DNA of 11,788 nucleotides, from the NCBI GenBank assembly GCA_030044045.1, contig JASHWO010000334.1, positions 1 to 11,788 of the forward strand, read 5' to 3'. Shown here in pieces: positions 1 through 6,070 of the stretch (its first letter is position 1; every line of letters begins with the position of its first letter). The notes beneath the pieces were generated by a model. It was not told the origin of the DNA and searched no databases. It worked only from the letters and a program-made list of their open reading frames with translations. Made by a program: the position numbers and the translations under genes. The DNA comes from Acidimicrobiales bacterium. Its GTDB lineage: Bacteria > Actinomycetota > Acidimicrobiia > Acidimicrobiales > RAAP-2.

Positions 1-75
1 GAGGTGCCCGGCGTGGGGCGGGTCGAAGGTGCCGCCCAACAACCCGATCCGCTCGGGGGAGGGTGCCGCGGGCAT
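1..75 (-). CDS. nadD: Nicotinate-nucleotide adenylyltransferase, N-terminal 25 codons only (cut by window edge)
   Basis: Reading the minus strand from the ATG at 75-73 gives 25 codons open to the window edge. Residues 10-25 read IGLLGGTFDPPHAGHL, the nucleotide-binding signature of the NadD/CoaD nucleotidyltransferase family (GGTFDPxHxGH, whose histidines contact the ATP phosphates). NadD adenylates nicotinate mononucleotide in NAD synthesis. I prefer NadD to CoaD because nadD commonly lies downstream of obgE-proB-proA in Actinobacteria, and those genes lie further along this same strand. The ATG has no Shine-Dalgarno sequence. A TAGGCT box at 87-82, six bases upstream, suggests a leaderless transcript. 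The rest of the gene is outside the window. Confidence 0.85.
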   Translation of the reverse strand, partial: MPAAPSPERIGLLGGTFDPPHAGHL

Positions 76-81
76 CCCGAG

Positions 82-87
82 AGCCTA
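82..87 (-). promoter_or_regulatory. Putative -10 box of nadD (TAGGCT), leaderless start
   Basis: The minus strand reads TAGGCT, which fits the actinobacterial -10 consensus TANNNT. Six bases separate it from the nadD ATG, so transcription would begin at or next to the start codon. I see no convincing -35 hexamer 16-18 bases further upstream. The call rests on spacing and consensus alone. Confidence 0.45.
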
Positions 88-96
88 CGCATGCCC

Positions 97-102
97 TACG
101 CT
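97..102 (+). promoter_or_regulatory. Putative -10 box of the DAHP synthase gene (TACGCT), leaderless start
   Basis: TACGCT fits TANNNT and is followed by six bases and then ATG at 109, the spacing expected for a leaderless mRNA. It lies nine bases from the opposing nadD -10 box, so two polymerases could not occupy both promoters at once. CCTACGC occurs twice here, at 84-90 and 95-101, 11 bp apart, about one helical turn. No -35 hexamer is evident. Confidence 0.45.
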
Positions 103-108
103 TGCCTC

Positions 109-1485
109 ATGGACGCGACGGGTGGATGGCATGCCGCGTCGTGGCGGCTCCGGCCGGCCGCCCAGCAGCCGGAGTGGCCCGACGAGGAGGCCCTGAAGCA
201 GGCCGAGTCTCGGCTGGCCACCCTGCCCCCGCTGGTGGTGGCCGGCGAGGCCCGGCAGCTCACCGCGACCCTGGCCGAGGTGGCCCGGGGCCAGGCGTTC
301 CTGCTCCAGGCCGGCGACTGCGCCGAGTCCTTCGCCCAGTTCGCCGCCGACGACATCCGGGACAAGCTGAAGGTCGTCCTACAGATGGCGGTGGCCCTGA
401 CCTACGCCGCCGGGGTCCCGGTGGTGAAGGTGGGCCGGATCGCCGGGCAGTTCGCCAAGCCCCGGTCGTCGCCGACGGAGCGGGTGGGCGACGTCGAGCT
501 GGACAGCTTCCGGGGCCACATGGTCAACGACGAGGCGTTCGACCCCGAGGCCCGCCGGCCCGACCCCGGCCGGTTGCTCACCGCCTACCACCAGTCGGCG
601 GCCACGCTGAACCTGCTCCGGGCCTTCACCAAGGGCGGGTTCGCCGACCTGTCCCACGTCCACCAGTGGAACCAGCAGTTCGTGGCCTCGTCGGCCGAGG
701 GGCGCCGCTACGACCGCATCGCCAGCGAGATCGACCGGGCCCTGCGCTTCATGACCGCCTGCGGCATCGATCTCTCGGCAGAGAACGGGCTGCACCAGGT
801 CGACTTCTGGACCAGCCACGAGGCGCTGATCCTGAACTACGAGGAGGCCCTCACCCGCCAGGACTCGCTCACCGGCGACTGGGTGGACTGCTCGGCCCAC
901 CTGCTGTGGGTGGGCGAGCGCACCCGGCAGATCGACGGTGCGCACCTGGAGTTCCTCTCCGGGGTGATCAACCCGGTGGGGGCCAAGATCGGCCCGACCG
1001 CCACCCCCGACGAGGTGGTGGCCCTCTGCGACCGGCTCGACCCGGGCCGCGCCCCGGGCCGGCTGACCCTCATCACCCGGTTCGGCGCCCCGCGGGTGGA
1101 GGCGCTGCTGCCGCCGTTGCTCGACGCGGTGCGGGCGTCCGGTCACCCGGTGGTCTGGGCTTGCGACCCCATGCACGGCAACACTTTCACCAGCGACGGT
1201 GGCCGCAAGACCCGCCGCTTCGACGACATCATGGCCGAGCTGCGTGGGTTCTTCGCCGTCCACCGGGCCGCCGGCACCTGGCCCGGCGGCGTGCACGTGG
1301 AGCTCACCGGCGACGACGTCACCGAGTGCCTGGGCGGGGCCGAGGTCATCGCCGAGGGCGACCTCGACCAGCGCTACACGACGGCCTGCGACCCGCGGCT
1401 GAACGCCCGCCAATCGCTCGACCTCGCCTTTCGCGTGGCCGAGCTCCTCCACGACGAAAGAGGTCCAGCGGAGACGGCTCCCTGA
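109..1485 (+). CDS. aroG: Class II 3-deoxy-7-phosphoheptulonate (DAHP) synthase
   Basis: This enzyme condenses phosphoenolpyruvate with erythrose 4-phosphate, the committed step of the shikimate pathway, in the cytoplasm. The 458-residue product matches the class II (plant/mycobacterial) family in length and motifs: KPAAQQP-like RPAAQQPEWPD near the N-terminus, GDCAES with metal-ligand Cys71, RIAGQFAKPRS, GERTRQIDGAH, DPMHGN with His356, ELTGDDVTECLGG with Glu398, and CDPRLN with Asp428. Cys, His, Glu and Asp are the family's four metal ligands. I chose ATG 109 because a TACGCT box ends seven bases upstream. ATG 91 (464 aa) is in frame and is the main alternative, and the frame stays open to position 4, but those extra residues overlap nadD and look non-coding. 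Whether the N-terminus carries feedback-inhibition elements cannot be judged here. Confidence 0.95.
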   Translation: MDATGGWHAASWRLRPAAQQPEWPDEEALKQAESRLATLPPLVVAGEARQLTATLAEVARGQAFLLQAGDCAESFAQFAADDIRDKLKVVLQMAVALTYAAGVPVVKVGRIAGQFAKPRSSPTERVGDVELDSFRGHMVNDEAFDPEARRPDPGRLLTAYHQSAATLNLLRAFTKGGFADLSHVHQWNQQFVASSAEGRRYDRIASEIDRALRFMTACGIDLSAENGLHQVDFWTSHEALILNYEEALTRQDSLTGDWVDCSAHLLWVGERTRQIDGAHLEFLSGVINPVGAKIGPTATPDEVVALCDRLDPGRAPGRLTLITRFGAPRVEALLPPLLDAVRASGHPVVWACDPMHGNTFTSDGGRKTRRFDDIMAELRGFFAVHRAAGTWPGGVHVELTGDDVTECLGGAEVIAEGDLDQRYTTACDPRLNARQSLDLAFRVAELLHDERGPAETAP

Positions 1486-1512
1486 TCCACCTTGCCTGCC
1501 CGCTGGACCTCT
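1459..1512. repeat. Perfect 13-bp inverted repeat flanking the DAHP synthase stop codon
   Basis: AGAGGTCCAGCGG at 1459-1471 is the exact reverse complement of CCGCTGGACCTCT at 1500-1512, with a 28-base loop that contains the TGA stop at 1483-1485. The left arm is coding sequence and the right arm lies in the 71-bp gap before the secreted-protein gene. There is no T-run after the right arm, so it is not a canonical intrinsic terminator. It could act as a 3' mRNA stabiliser, a terminator without a U-tract, or a protein-binding or recombination site. Confidence 0.7.
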
Positions 1513-1540
1513 CGCGCTCGCATCGACCGGCCGTCCCCGT

Positions 1541-1546
1541 TACAGT
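1541..1546 (+). promoter_or_regulatory. Putative -10 box of the secreted-protein gene (TACAGT)
   Basis: TACAGT fits TANNNT well and stands out in a GC-rich gap. Ten bases separate it from GTG 1557, so transcription would start about three bases before the start codon, giving a nearly leaderless mRNA. GTG 1545 overlaps the box, which argues against that codon as the start. No -35 hexamer is evident. Confidence 0.4.
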
Positions 1547-1556
1547 GGGCGCCCGC

Positions 1557-3002
1557 GTGCTCCGGTCCTCCCACCCCACCACGCGGGCTCTCGCCGCCGT
1601 CCTGGTGGTGGTGACGCTCTCGGTGGCGGGGCTGGCGGCGCCGACCATGGCCACCACAACCACCACGGCCACCTCCGACGCCGCGGCCTACTGGCTGGTG
1701 GCCTCGGACGGGGGCATCTTCAGCTTCGGCGGCGCCCAGTTCTACGGCTCGATGGGTGGGCAGTCGCTGGACAAGCCGGTGGTGGGCATGGCCGCGGTGC
1801 CCGCTGGGGGCGGGTACTGGGAGGTGGCCTCGGACGGGGGCATCTTCAGCTTCGGTAGCGCCCAGTTCTACGGCTCGATGGGTGGCCGGCCGCTGAACCA
1901 GCCGATCGTCGGCATGGCCGCGGTGCCCGGTGGGGGCGGGTACTGGGAGGTGGCGGCCGACGGTGGGGTGTTCGCGTTCGGCACCGCCCAGTTCTACGGC
2001 TCCACCGGGGGCATGGCCCTGAACGCCCCCATCGTCTCCATGGCCGCCGCTCCCGGCGGCGCCGGCTACTGGTTCGTCGCCGCCGACGGCGGGATCTTCG
2101 CCTACGGCGACAGCCAGTTCTACGGCTCGCTGGGGAGCGTGCCCCAGAGCCGGCCGATCGTGGCCATCGCCGCCATGCCGTCGGGCAAGGGCTACTGGAT
2201 GACGAACGACAACGGGGCGGTGAGCAGCTTCGGCACAGCCACCGACTGGGGCTCGGCGCCCCAGGTGCTGAACGACCCGGTGGTGGGCATGGCCGAGGCC
2301 CCGGGCACCGGCGCCATCGGGTCCTTCACAGTGCCCGCCGGCTCCTACGGCTACGACATCTCCAACTACCAGTGCACAGGGGTCCCGCCGGCACCCCACG
2401 CCATCGGCGTCGTCCAGGTGAACGGCGCCTCCTTCGCCCCGGCCAACCGCTGCCTCGTCACAGAGGTGCGTTGGGCCGGCGCCGGCCTGAACCTGTACAC
2501 CTTCCTCACCTACGGCACCATGGCCTCCTCGGGCGACCCCGCCTGCACAGCGACCGCCTCCCCCGATGCCTGCAACGAGGGGTTCAACGCCGTGCTGGAC
2601 GCCTTCACCGAGGCCCAGACCGCGGGGGTGGACACCTCGGTCGACTGGTGGCTCGACGTGGAGGGCAAGTCCACATTCTGGTCGTCGGACACCGCGGCCA
2701 ACGCCGCGCTGGTCCAGGGGGCCATCGACGGGTTGCACTTCAAAGGCGTCAACAGCGTGGGCATCTACGCCAGCCCCGACGTGTGGCACGCCATCGTGGG
2801 CACATACCAGCCCTCGGTCCCCTACTGGGTGGCCTGGTGGGCCAAGACCGCCCCGACCACACTGTGCACCAGCGTGCGCTCGACATTCCCCGACGACTCG
2901 CTGCCCAGCGGCCCGGTCGAGATGGTCCAGTACAGCTCGCCCAGCTACCCCTACAGCTCGGGCGGGATGACAACCGCCTTCGACGACGACTACGCCTGCT
3001 GA
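1557..3002 (+). CDS. Secreted protein: five 42-residue VASDGG repeats plus GH25/lysozyme-like domain
   Basis: The 481-residue product starts with a signal peptide: Arg at 3 and 10, a hydrophobic core at about 11-28, then APTMA, a likely cleavage region. Residues 45-252 are five tandem repeats of about 42 residues, each opening with YW and carrying a [DN][GN]G.[FV] turn, F.FG, QFYGS and P[IV]V..AA. The fifth is degenerate. Such repeats are common in secreted actinobacterial proteins, and blade-like beta units are my inference. From about residue 264 comes a domain resembling GH25 or DUF1906-type glycosidase-like proteins: YGYDISNYQC (Asp267), WWLDVEG (Asp367, Glu369, the DxE of GH25), VGIYAS, YWVAWWA, MVQYSS and DDDYAC. 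It has six cysteines, probably disulfide-bonded. Role in cell-wall cleavage or binding is inferred. GTG 1557 is preferred to GTG 1545 because of the TACAGT box. The gene ends inside the 3' end of the opposing phosphatase gene. Confidence 0.85.
   Translation: MLRSSHPTTRALAAVLVVVTLSVAGLAAPTMATTTTTATSDAAAYWLVASDGGIFSFGGAQFYGSMGGQSLDKPVVGMAAVPAGGGYWEVASDGGIFSFGSAQFYGSMGGRPLNQPIVGMAAVPGGGGYWEVAADGGVFAFGTAQFYGSTGGMALNAPIVSMAAAPGGAGYWFVAADGGIFAYGDSQFYGSLGSVPQSRPIVAIAAMPSGKGYWMTNDNGAVSSFGTATDWGSAPQVLNDPVVGMAEAPGTGAIGSFTVPAGSYGYDISNYQCTGVPPAPHAIGVVQVNGASFAPANRCLVTEVRWAGAGLNLYTFLTYGTMASSGDPACTATASPDACNEGFNAVLDAFTEAQTAGVDTSVDWWLDVEGKSTFWSSDTAANAALVQGAIDGLHFKGVNSVGIYASPDVWHAIVGTYQPSVPYWVAWWAKTAPTTLCTSVRSTFPDDSLPSGPVEMVQYSSPSYPYSSGGMTTAFDDDYAC
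1689..2312 (+). repeat. Five tandem coding repeats of 126 bp
   Basis: Units start at the TAC (Tyr) codons 1689, 1815, 1941, 2067 and 2193, exactly 126 bp apart. The fifth is about two codons shorter. Units 1 and 2 are almost identical at DNA level over their first 75 bases, including synonymous positions, while units 4 and 5 have diverged. This points to growth by unequal crossing-over with a recent duplication at the N-terminal end. Confidence 0.9.
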
Positions 3003-3691
3003 GGCGGGGTCACGTCGTTGTAGCGCCGCAACGTCCACTGGCCGTCGAGGCGCTGCCACACGGTAAGCGAGGCGTGGGCGGTGGGCAGGCGGAGGCGGTC
3101 CCGGGCGCTGTCCAGGAAGCGGAGCACGGTGGCCTCCACCACCCCGGCGTGGCAGGCGGCCACCACCAGCCCTCCAGGGTGGGTGTCGGCCAGCCGGGCC
3201 ACGGCGGCCACGGCCCGGTCCACGAACCCCGCCCAGCTCTCGCCGCCCGGGGCGAACGGCTGGGCCGGATCGGCGTCCCAGTCGGGCGCCGGGTAACGGT
3301 CGACGAACTCCTCCCAGATGAGCCCGTCGGCTTCGCCCGGGTGCAGCTCGCAGAGGTCGCAGTCGGCCACCACCTCCAGCGGCGGGCCGTCGCGCCAGCG
3401 GTCGAGCGCCGGGGCCAGGATGGCTGCCGTCTCCAGCGCCCGCGGCAGGACCGACGAGTACAGGGTGGTCACCCCCGCCAGTTCGCCCGTCGCCGCCAGC
3501 CGCTCGGCCAGGGCCGCCACCTGGGCGATGCCGGCCTCGGTGAGGCCCCGGCAGCCGTGCCGGCCGCCCACCACGCCCTCGACGTTGCAGACCGCCTCCC
3601 CGTGACGCACCAGCACCACACGGGTGGCCGCCGTCGAGGGCGCCGCCGTGGTGCGCACCGAGGCCGGCGGTGTCACGCCAGGCTGGCTCAT
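2990..3691 (-). CDS. Histidine phosphatase family protein (phosphoglycerate mutase-like)
   Basis: The 233-residue product has the branch signature LVRHGEA, with phosphate-accepting His30 and Arg29. It also has Arg84 in SSVLPRALET, the likely acid Glu115 in CDLCELHPGEADG, and second catalytic His181 in AACHAGVV. These are the four core residues of the histidine phosphatase superfamily. Residues 1-23 are rich in Pro, Ala and Thr and probably disordered. The substrate is unknown. Phosphoglycerate mutase, sugar-phosphate phosphatase and protein phosphatase roles are all possible, and nothing here points to cofactor-dependent glycolytic mutase in particular. ATG 3691 overlaps the TGA of the upstream VWA gene as ATGA, so translation is probably coupled. 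The TAG at 2992-2990 lies inside the last codons of the convergent secreted-protein gene. Confidence 0.88.
   Translation of the reverse strand: MSQPGVTPPASVRTTAAPSTAATRVVLVRHGEAVCNVEGVVGGRHGCRGLTEAGIAQVAALAERLAATGELAGVTTLYSSVLPRALETAAILAPALDRWRDGPPLEVVADCDLCELHPGEADGLIWEEFVDRYPAPDWDADPAQPFAPGGESWAGFVDRAVAAVARLADTHPGGLVVAACHAGVVEATVLRFLDSARDRLRLPTAHASLTVWQRLDGQWTLRRYNDVTPPQQA
2993..3006. terminator. Small hairpin at the junction of two converging genes
   Basis: CGCCT (2993-2997), loop GCTG, AGGCG (3002-3006) is a perfect 5-bp stem. It spans the TGA of the plus-strand gene and abuts the TAG of the minus-strand gene. It is the only hairpin right at the meeting point. With five pairs and no T-tract on either side it is a weak candidate for a bidirectional terminator. 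Confidence 0.2.
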
Positions 3692-5100
3692 ACGAGATTG
3701 CCCACGAACCGCTCGAGCTGGCGGAGGGTCCGGCACTCCACCACGGCGTCGCAGTGCACGCCGTACTCGTCCACGATGGAGTCGCCCGACCCCCAGTACT
3801 GGCGGGGCTCGGGGTTCAGCCAGTACAGGTGCCGGGCCTGCCGCCGGAGCTGCTCGAGCACCCACGGCTCGGCCGCGTGGTAGTTGTTCCGGGCATCGCC
3901 CAGTAGGAGCACGCTGGTCCGCGAGGTCACCTGGTCGCCCCAGCGCCGTTCGAGCTCCGTGAGGGCGTGGCCGTAGTCGGAGTGGCCGTCCACCCAGATC
4001 ACGTCGGCCTCGGTGTTGATGCGGTGCACCGCCTGGCCCGGGTCGTCGGCCCCCTCGAAGAAACGGGTCACCTCGTCGATGCCGTCCACGAACACGAAGC
4101 TGCGTACCTTGGAGAACTGCGAGCTGATGGCGTGCACCAGCAGCAGGGTGAAGCGGGCGAACGAGGCCACCGACCCGGAGATGTCGGCCACCACGAAGAT
4201 CTCGGGCTTGGCCGGCCGGGGGTGGCGGAACCGGGGCTCCACCGGCACCCCCCCGGTGGACAGCGACCGGCGGACGGTGGCCCGGAAGTCGAGCGGTCCC
4301 CGGCGGCCGTGGCGGCGCTGGCGGGCCAGCCGCACCGCCAGCTTGCGGGAGAGCGGGTGCAGGGCCCGGCGCAGGGCTGCCAGCTCCTCTCGGGAGGCGT
4401 GCATCACGTCGACGTCCTCGGGCAGCGGCTTGCGCACCGAGCGGGCCAGGGTCTCCGCTCCGCGGTCCATCACCAGGCGCCGGCGGATCTCGGTCTCGAC
4501 GGCCCGCCGCAGCCGGTCGATGCGGGCCCGGTACTCGTCGGCGGCCAGCCGCTCCTCCAGGAGGGTGCCGGGCCCGGCCTCCTGCACCAGCCGCTCGAGC
4601 ACCCGGTCGAGGTCGAGGTGCCGCAGGGTGCGGTAGAGGTAGTAGGTGCCGCCGACCGGGCGGCCCGGCTCCATCCCGGCGTAGCGGTCCACGGCGGCGC
4701 GGGCCACCAGTGCCTCCAGCCCGGCGTCGCCGGAGCGCAGTGCCCGGTGGAGGAGCCGGGCCAGCTCCTCGGCGCTCAGCCCCTGGCCGCCCCCGCCGCC
4801 CCGGGGCTTGGCCGCGGCACCGGTCCCGGCGACCGCACCGTCCGGGCCGACGCCCTCGGCCTCCTCCGCTACCCCCCGCTCCACCAGCCGCGCCGCGAAG
4901 AAGATCTCGAAGGCCGTCTCGAAGGCCCGCCAGTGCGAGCTGGACTTGACCAGGGTGGCGCCGAGCGCGTACTTCAGCGCCTCCCGGTCCTCCAGGGGAA
5001 CGTGGTGAACGGCCTCGGCCGCATCCAGGTGCTCGCTCAGCGAGACCGGGAGGCCGGCCTCCCGCAGCTCGGCGACGAACCCGGCGAGGACGTCAAGCAC
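3688..5100 (-). CDS. CoxE-like von Willebrand factor A domain protein, partner of MoxR
   Basis: The 470-residue product begins with a helical region (FVAELREAGLPVSLSEHLDA) typical of CoxE/VWA-containing partners of MoxR ATPases. A Gly/Ala-rich linker follows at about 95-120, then a charged helical middle, and a VWA domain from about residue 300. MIDAS residues are Asp306, Ser308 and Ser310 in DISGS, with a later Asp402 in LLGDARNNY and the HSDYGHAL segment between them. The end (WLNPEPRQYW, VVECRTLRQLERF) matches the CoxE-like C-terminus. Family members work with MoxR ATPases in metal insertion or complex assembly; the client here is unknown. The start is GTG at 5100-5098, overlapping the moxR stop by 8 bp, with AAGGAG at 5119-5114, 13 bases upstream. 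The TGA overlaps the phosphatase ATG. Confidence 0.9.
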   Translation of the reverse strand: MLDVLAGFVAELREAGLPVSLSEHLDAAEAVHHVPLEDREALKYALGATLVKSSSHWRAFETAFEIFFAARLVERGVAEEAEGVGPDGAVAGTGAAAKPRGGGGGQGLSAEELARLLHRALRSGDAGLEALVARAAVDRYAGMEPGRPVGGTYYLYRTLRHLDLDRVLERLVQEAGPGTLLEERLAADEYRARIDRLRRAVETEIRRRLVMDRGAETLARSVRKPLPEDVDVMHASREELAALRRALHPLSRKLAVRLARQRRHGRRGPLDFRATVRRSLSTGGVPVEPRFRHPRPAKPEIFVVADISGSVASFARFTLLLVHAISSQFSKVRSFVFVDGIDEVTRFFEGADDPGQAVHRINTEADVIWVDGHSDYGHALTELERRWGDQVTSRTSVLLLGDARNNYHAAEPWVLEQLRRQARHLYWLNPEPRQYWGSGDSIVDEYGVHCDAVVECRTLRQLERFVGNLV

Positions 5101-6070
5101 CGGCGGACAGCAGCTCCTTGGCCGCCCGCTCGATGTCGTGCTGGTACTTCAGCAGGATGTGCAGCGTGTCGCGGGCGCCGGTGGCGTCGATCGACTCGAT
5201 CCCCAGCACCACCAGCGTGCGGGCCCAGTCCAGCGTCTCGGCCACCGACGGCGGCTTGCGGAGCTCCAGCGTCCGCAACGAGCGCACGATCCGGGCCACC
5301 TGGTCGGCCAGCTCCTCGGTGATGCCCGGCACGTGGGTCCGGACGATGTCCCGCTCCCGCTCCAGATCCGGGTAGTCGACGTGGAGATAGAGGCAGCGCC
5401 GCTTGAGCGCCTCCGACAGCTCCCGGGTGTTGTTGGACGTGAGGAACACCATCGGCACCTGGGTGGCCCGCACCGTGCCCAGCTCGGGGATGGAGACCTG
5501 GTACTCGGAGAGCACCTCCAGCAGCAGGGCCTCGGTCTCCAGCTCCACCCGGTCGACCTCGTCCACCAGCAGCACCACCGGTTCGTCGGCCCGGATGGCC
5601 TCCAGCAGCGGGCGGGTGAGGAGGAAGTCCTCGGAGAAGATGTCCTCCTCCAGATCCTGCCAGGTCGGGTCGTGCTCGGCCTGGATGCGCAGGAGCTGCT
5701 TGCGGTAGTTCCACTCGTAGAGGGCCTTCGCCTCGTCGAGCCCCTCGTAGCACTGGAGGCGGATGAGCCGGCTGCCGGTGAGCTCGGCCACCGACTTGGC
5801 CAGCTGGGTCTTGCCGGTGCCGGCCGGGCCCTCCACCAGCACCGGCTTGGCCAGCCGGTCGGCCAGGTAGACCACCCCGGCAATGCCCTCGTCGGCCAGG
5901 TAGCCCACGTCGGCCAGCCCCTGGCGCACGCCAGATATCGACTGGAACCTGCTTATCCGCCCGCCTGGGGCCCCACTGTGGCCTTCCTCGATGGCAGGCT
6001 CCTCCGAGGCGTGGGCTTCGGGTGCCCGGTGGGCGCCCGAAGGGACGGGACCGCCGGCCGTCGGGCTCAC
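5093..6070 (-). CDS. MoxR-family AAA+ ATPase
   Basis: With the start at GTG 6070 the product has 325 residues. The AAA+ core begins at about residue 40 (RFQSISGV, then [18 protein letters not shown], a MoxR-type lead-in). Walker A is EGPAGTGKT with Lys87, Walker B is VVLLVDEVD with Asp170 and Glu171, and [10 protein letters not shown] is sensor 1. [16 protein letters not shown] carries the arginine-finger region. MoxR proteins act as chaperones with VWA partners, and the next gene encodes such a partner. I chose GTG 6070 because it overlaps the proA TGA as GTGA. GTG 6103, 33 bases further upstream, and GTG 5929 are alternatives, the latter removing the first residues of the core. There is no in-frame ATG near the N-terminus. 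The first ~40 residues are rich in Pro, Gly, Ala and Glu and are probably disordered. Confidence 0.9.
   Translation of the reverse strand: MSPTAGGPVPSGAHRAPEAHASEEPAIEEGHSGAPGGRISRFQSISGVRQGLADVGYLADEGIAGVVYLADRLAKPVLVEGPAGTGKTQLAKSVAELTGSRLIRLQCYEGLDEAKALYEWNYRKQLLRIQAEHDPTWQDLEEDIFSEDFLLTRPLLEAIRADEPVVLLVDEVDRVELETEALLLEVLSEYQVSIPELGTVRATQVPMVFLTSNNTRELSEALKRRCLYLHVDYPDLERERDIVRTHVPGITEELADQVARIVRSLRTLELRKPPSVAETLDWARTLVVLGIESIDATGARDTLHILLKYQHDIERAAKELLSAGA

Noticed and set aside
63..1544. Open reading frame running on the plus strand into the secreted-protein gene, which would give a 979-residue fusion
   Set aside because: The first part is the +2 frame of the DAHP synthase gene and is a low-complexity Arg/Pro/Gly translation. 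The signal peptide after 1557 marks the real N-terminus.
1689..2312. Regular 126-bp spacing as a possible CRISPR or satellite array
   Set aside because: The units are in frame, diverge mostly at the protein-tolerant positions and encode a coherent repeat. There are no short repeats with unique spacers.
1374..3059. 561-codon open frame on the minus strand opposite the secreted-protein gene
   Set aside because: It mirrors the repeats of the opposite strand, is rich in Gly, His, Val and Arg, and has no recognisable domain. Open antisense frames are normal at this GC content.
3692..3865. Longer N-terminus for the histidine phosphatase
   Set aside because: The additional residues overlap the VWA C-terminus, are Arg/Pro/Ala-rich, and ATG 3691 forms a standard ATGA coupling with the VWA stop.
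3967..5322. Long plus-strand open frame opposite the VWA and MoxR genes
   Set aside because: It crosses two real minus-strand genes with clear MIDAS and Walker motifs and has no domain of its own.
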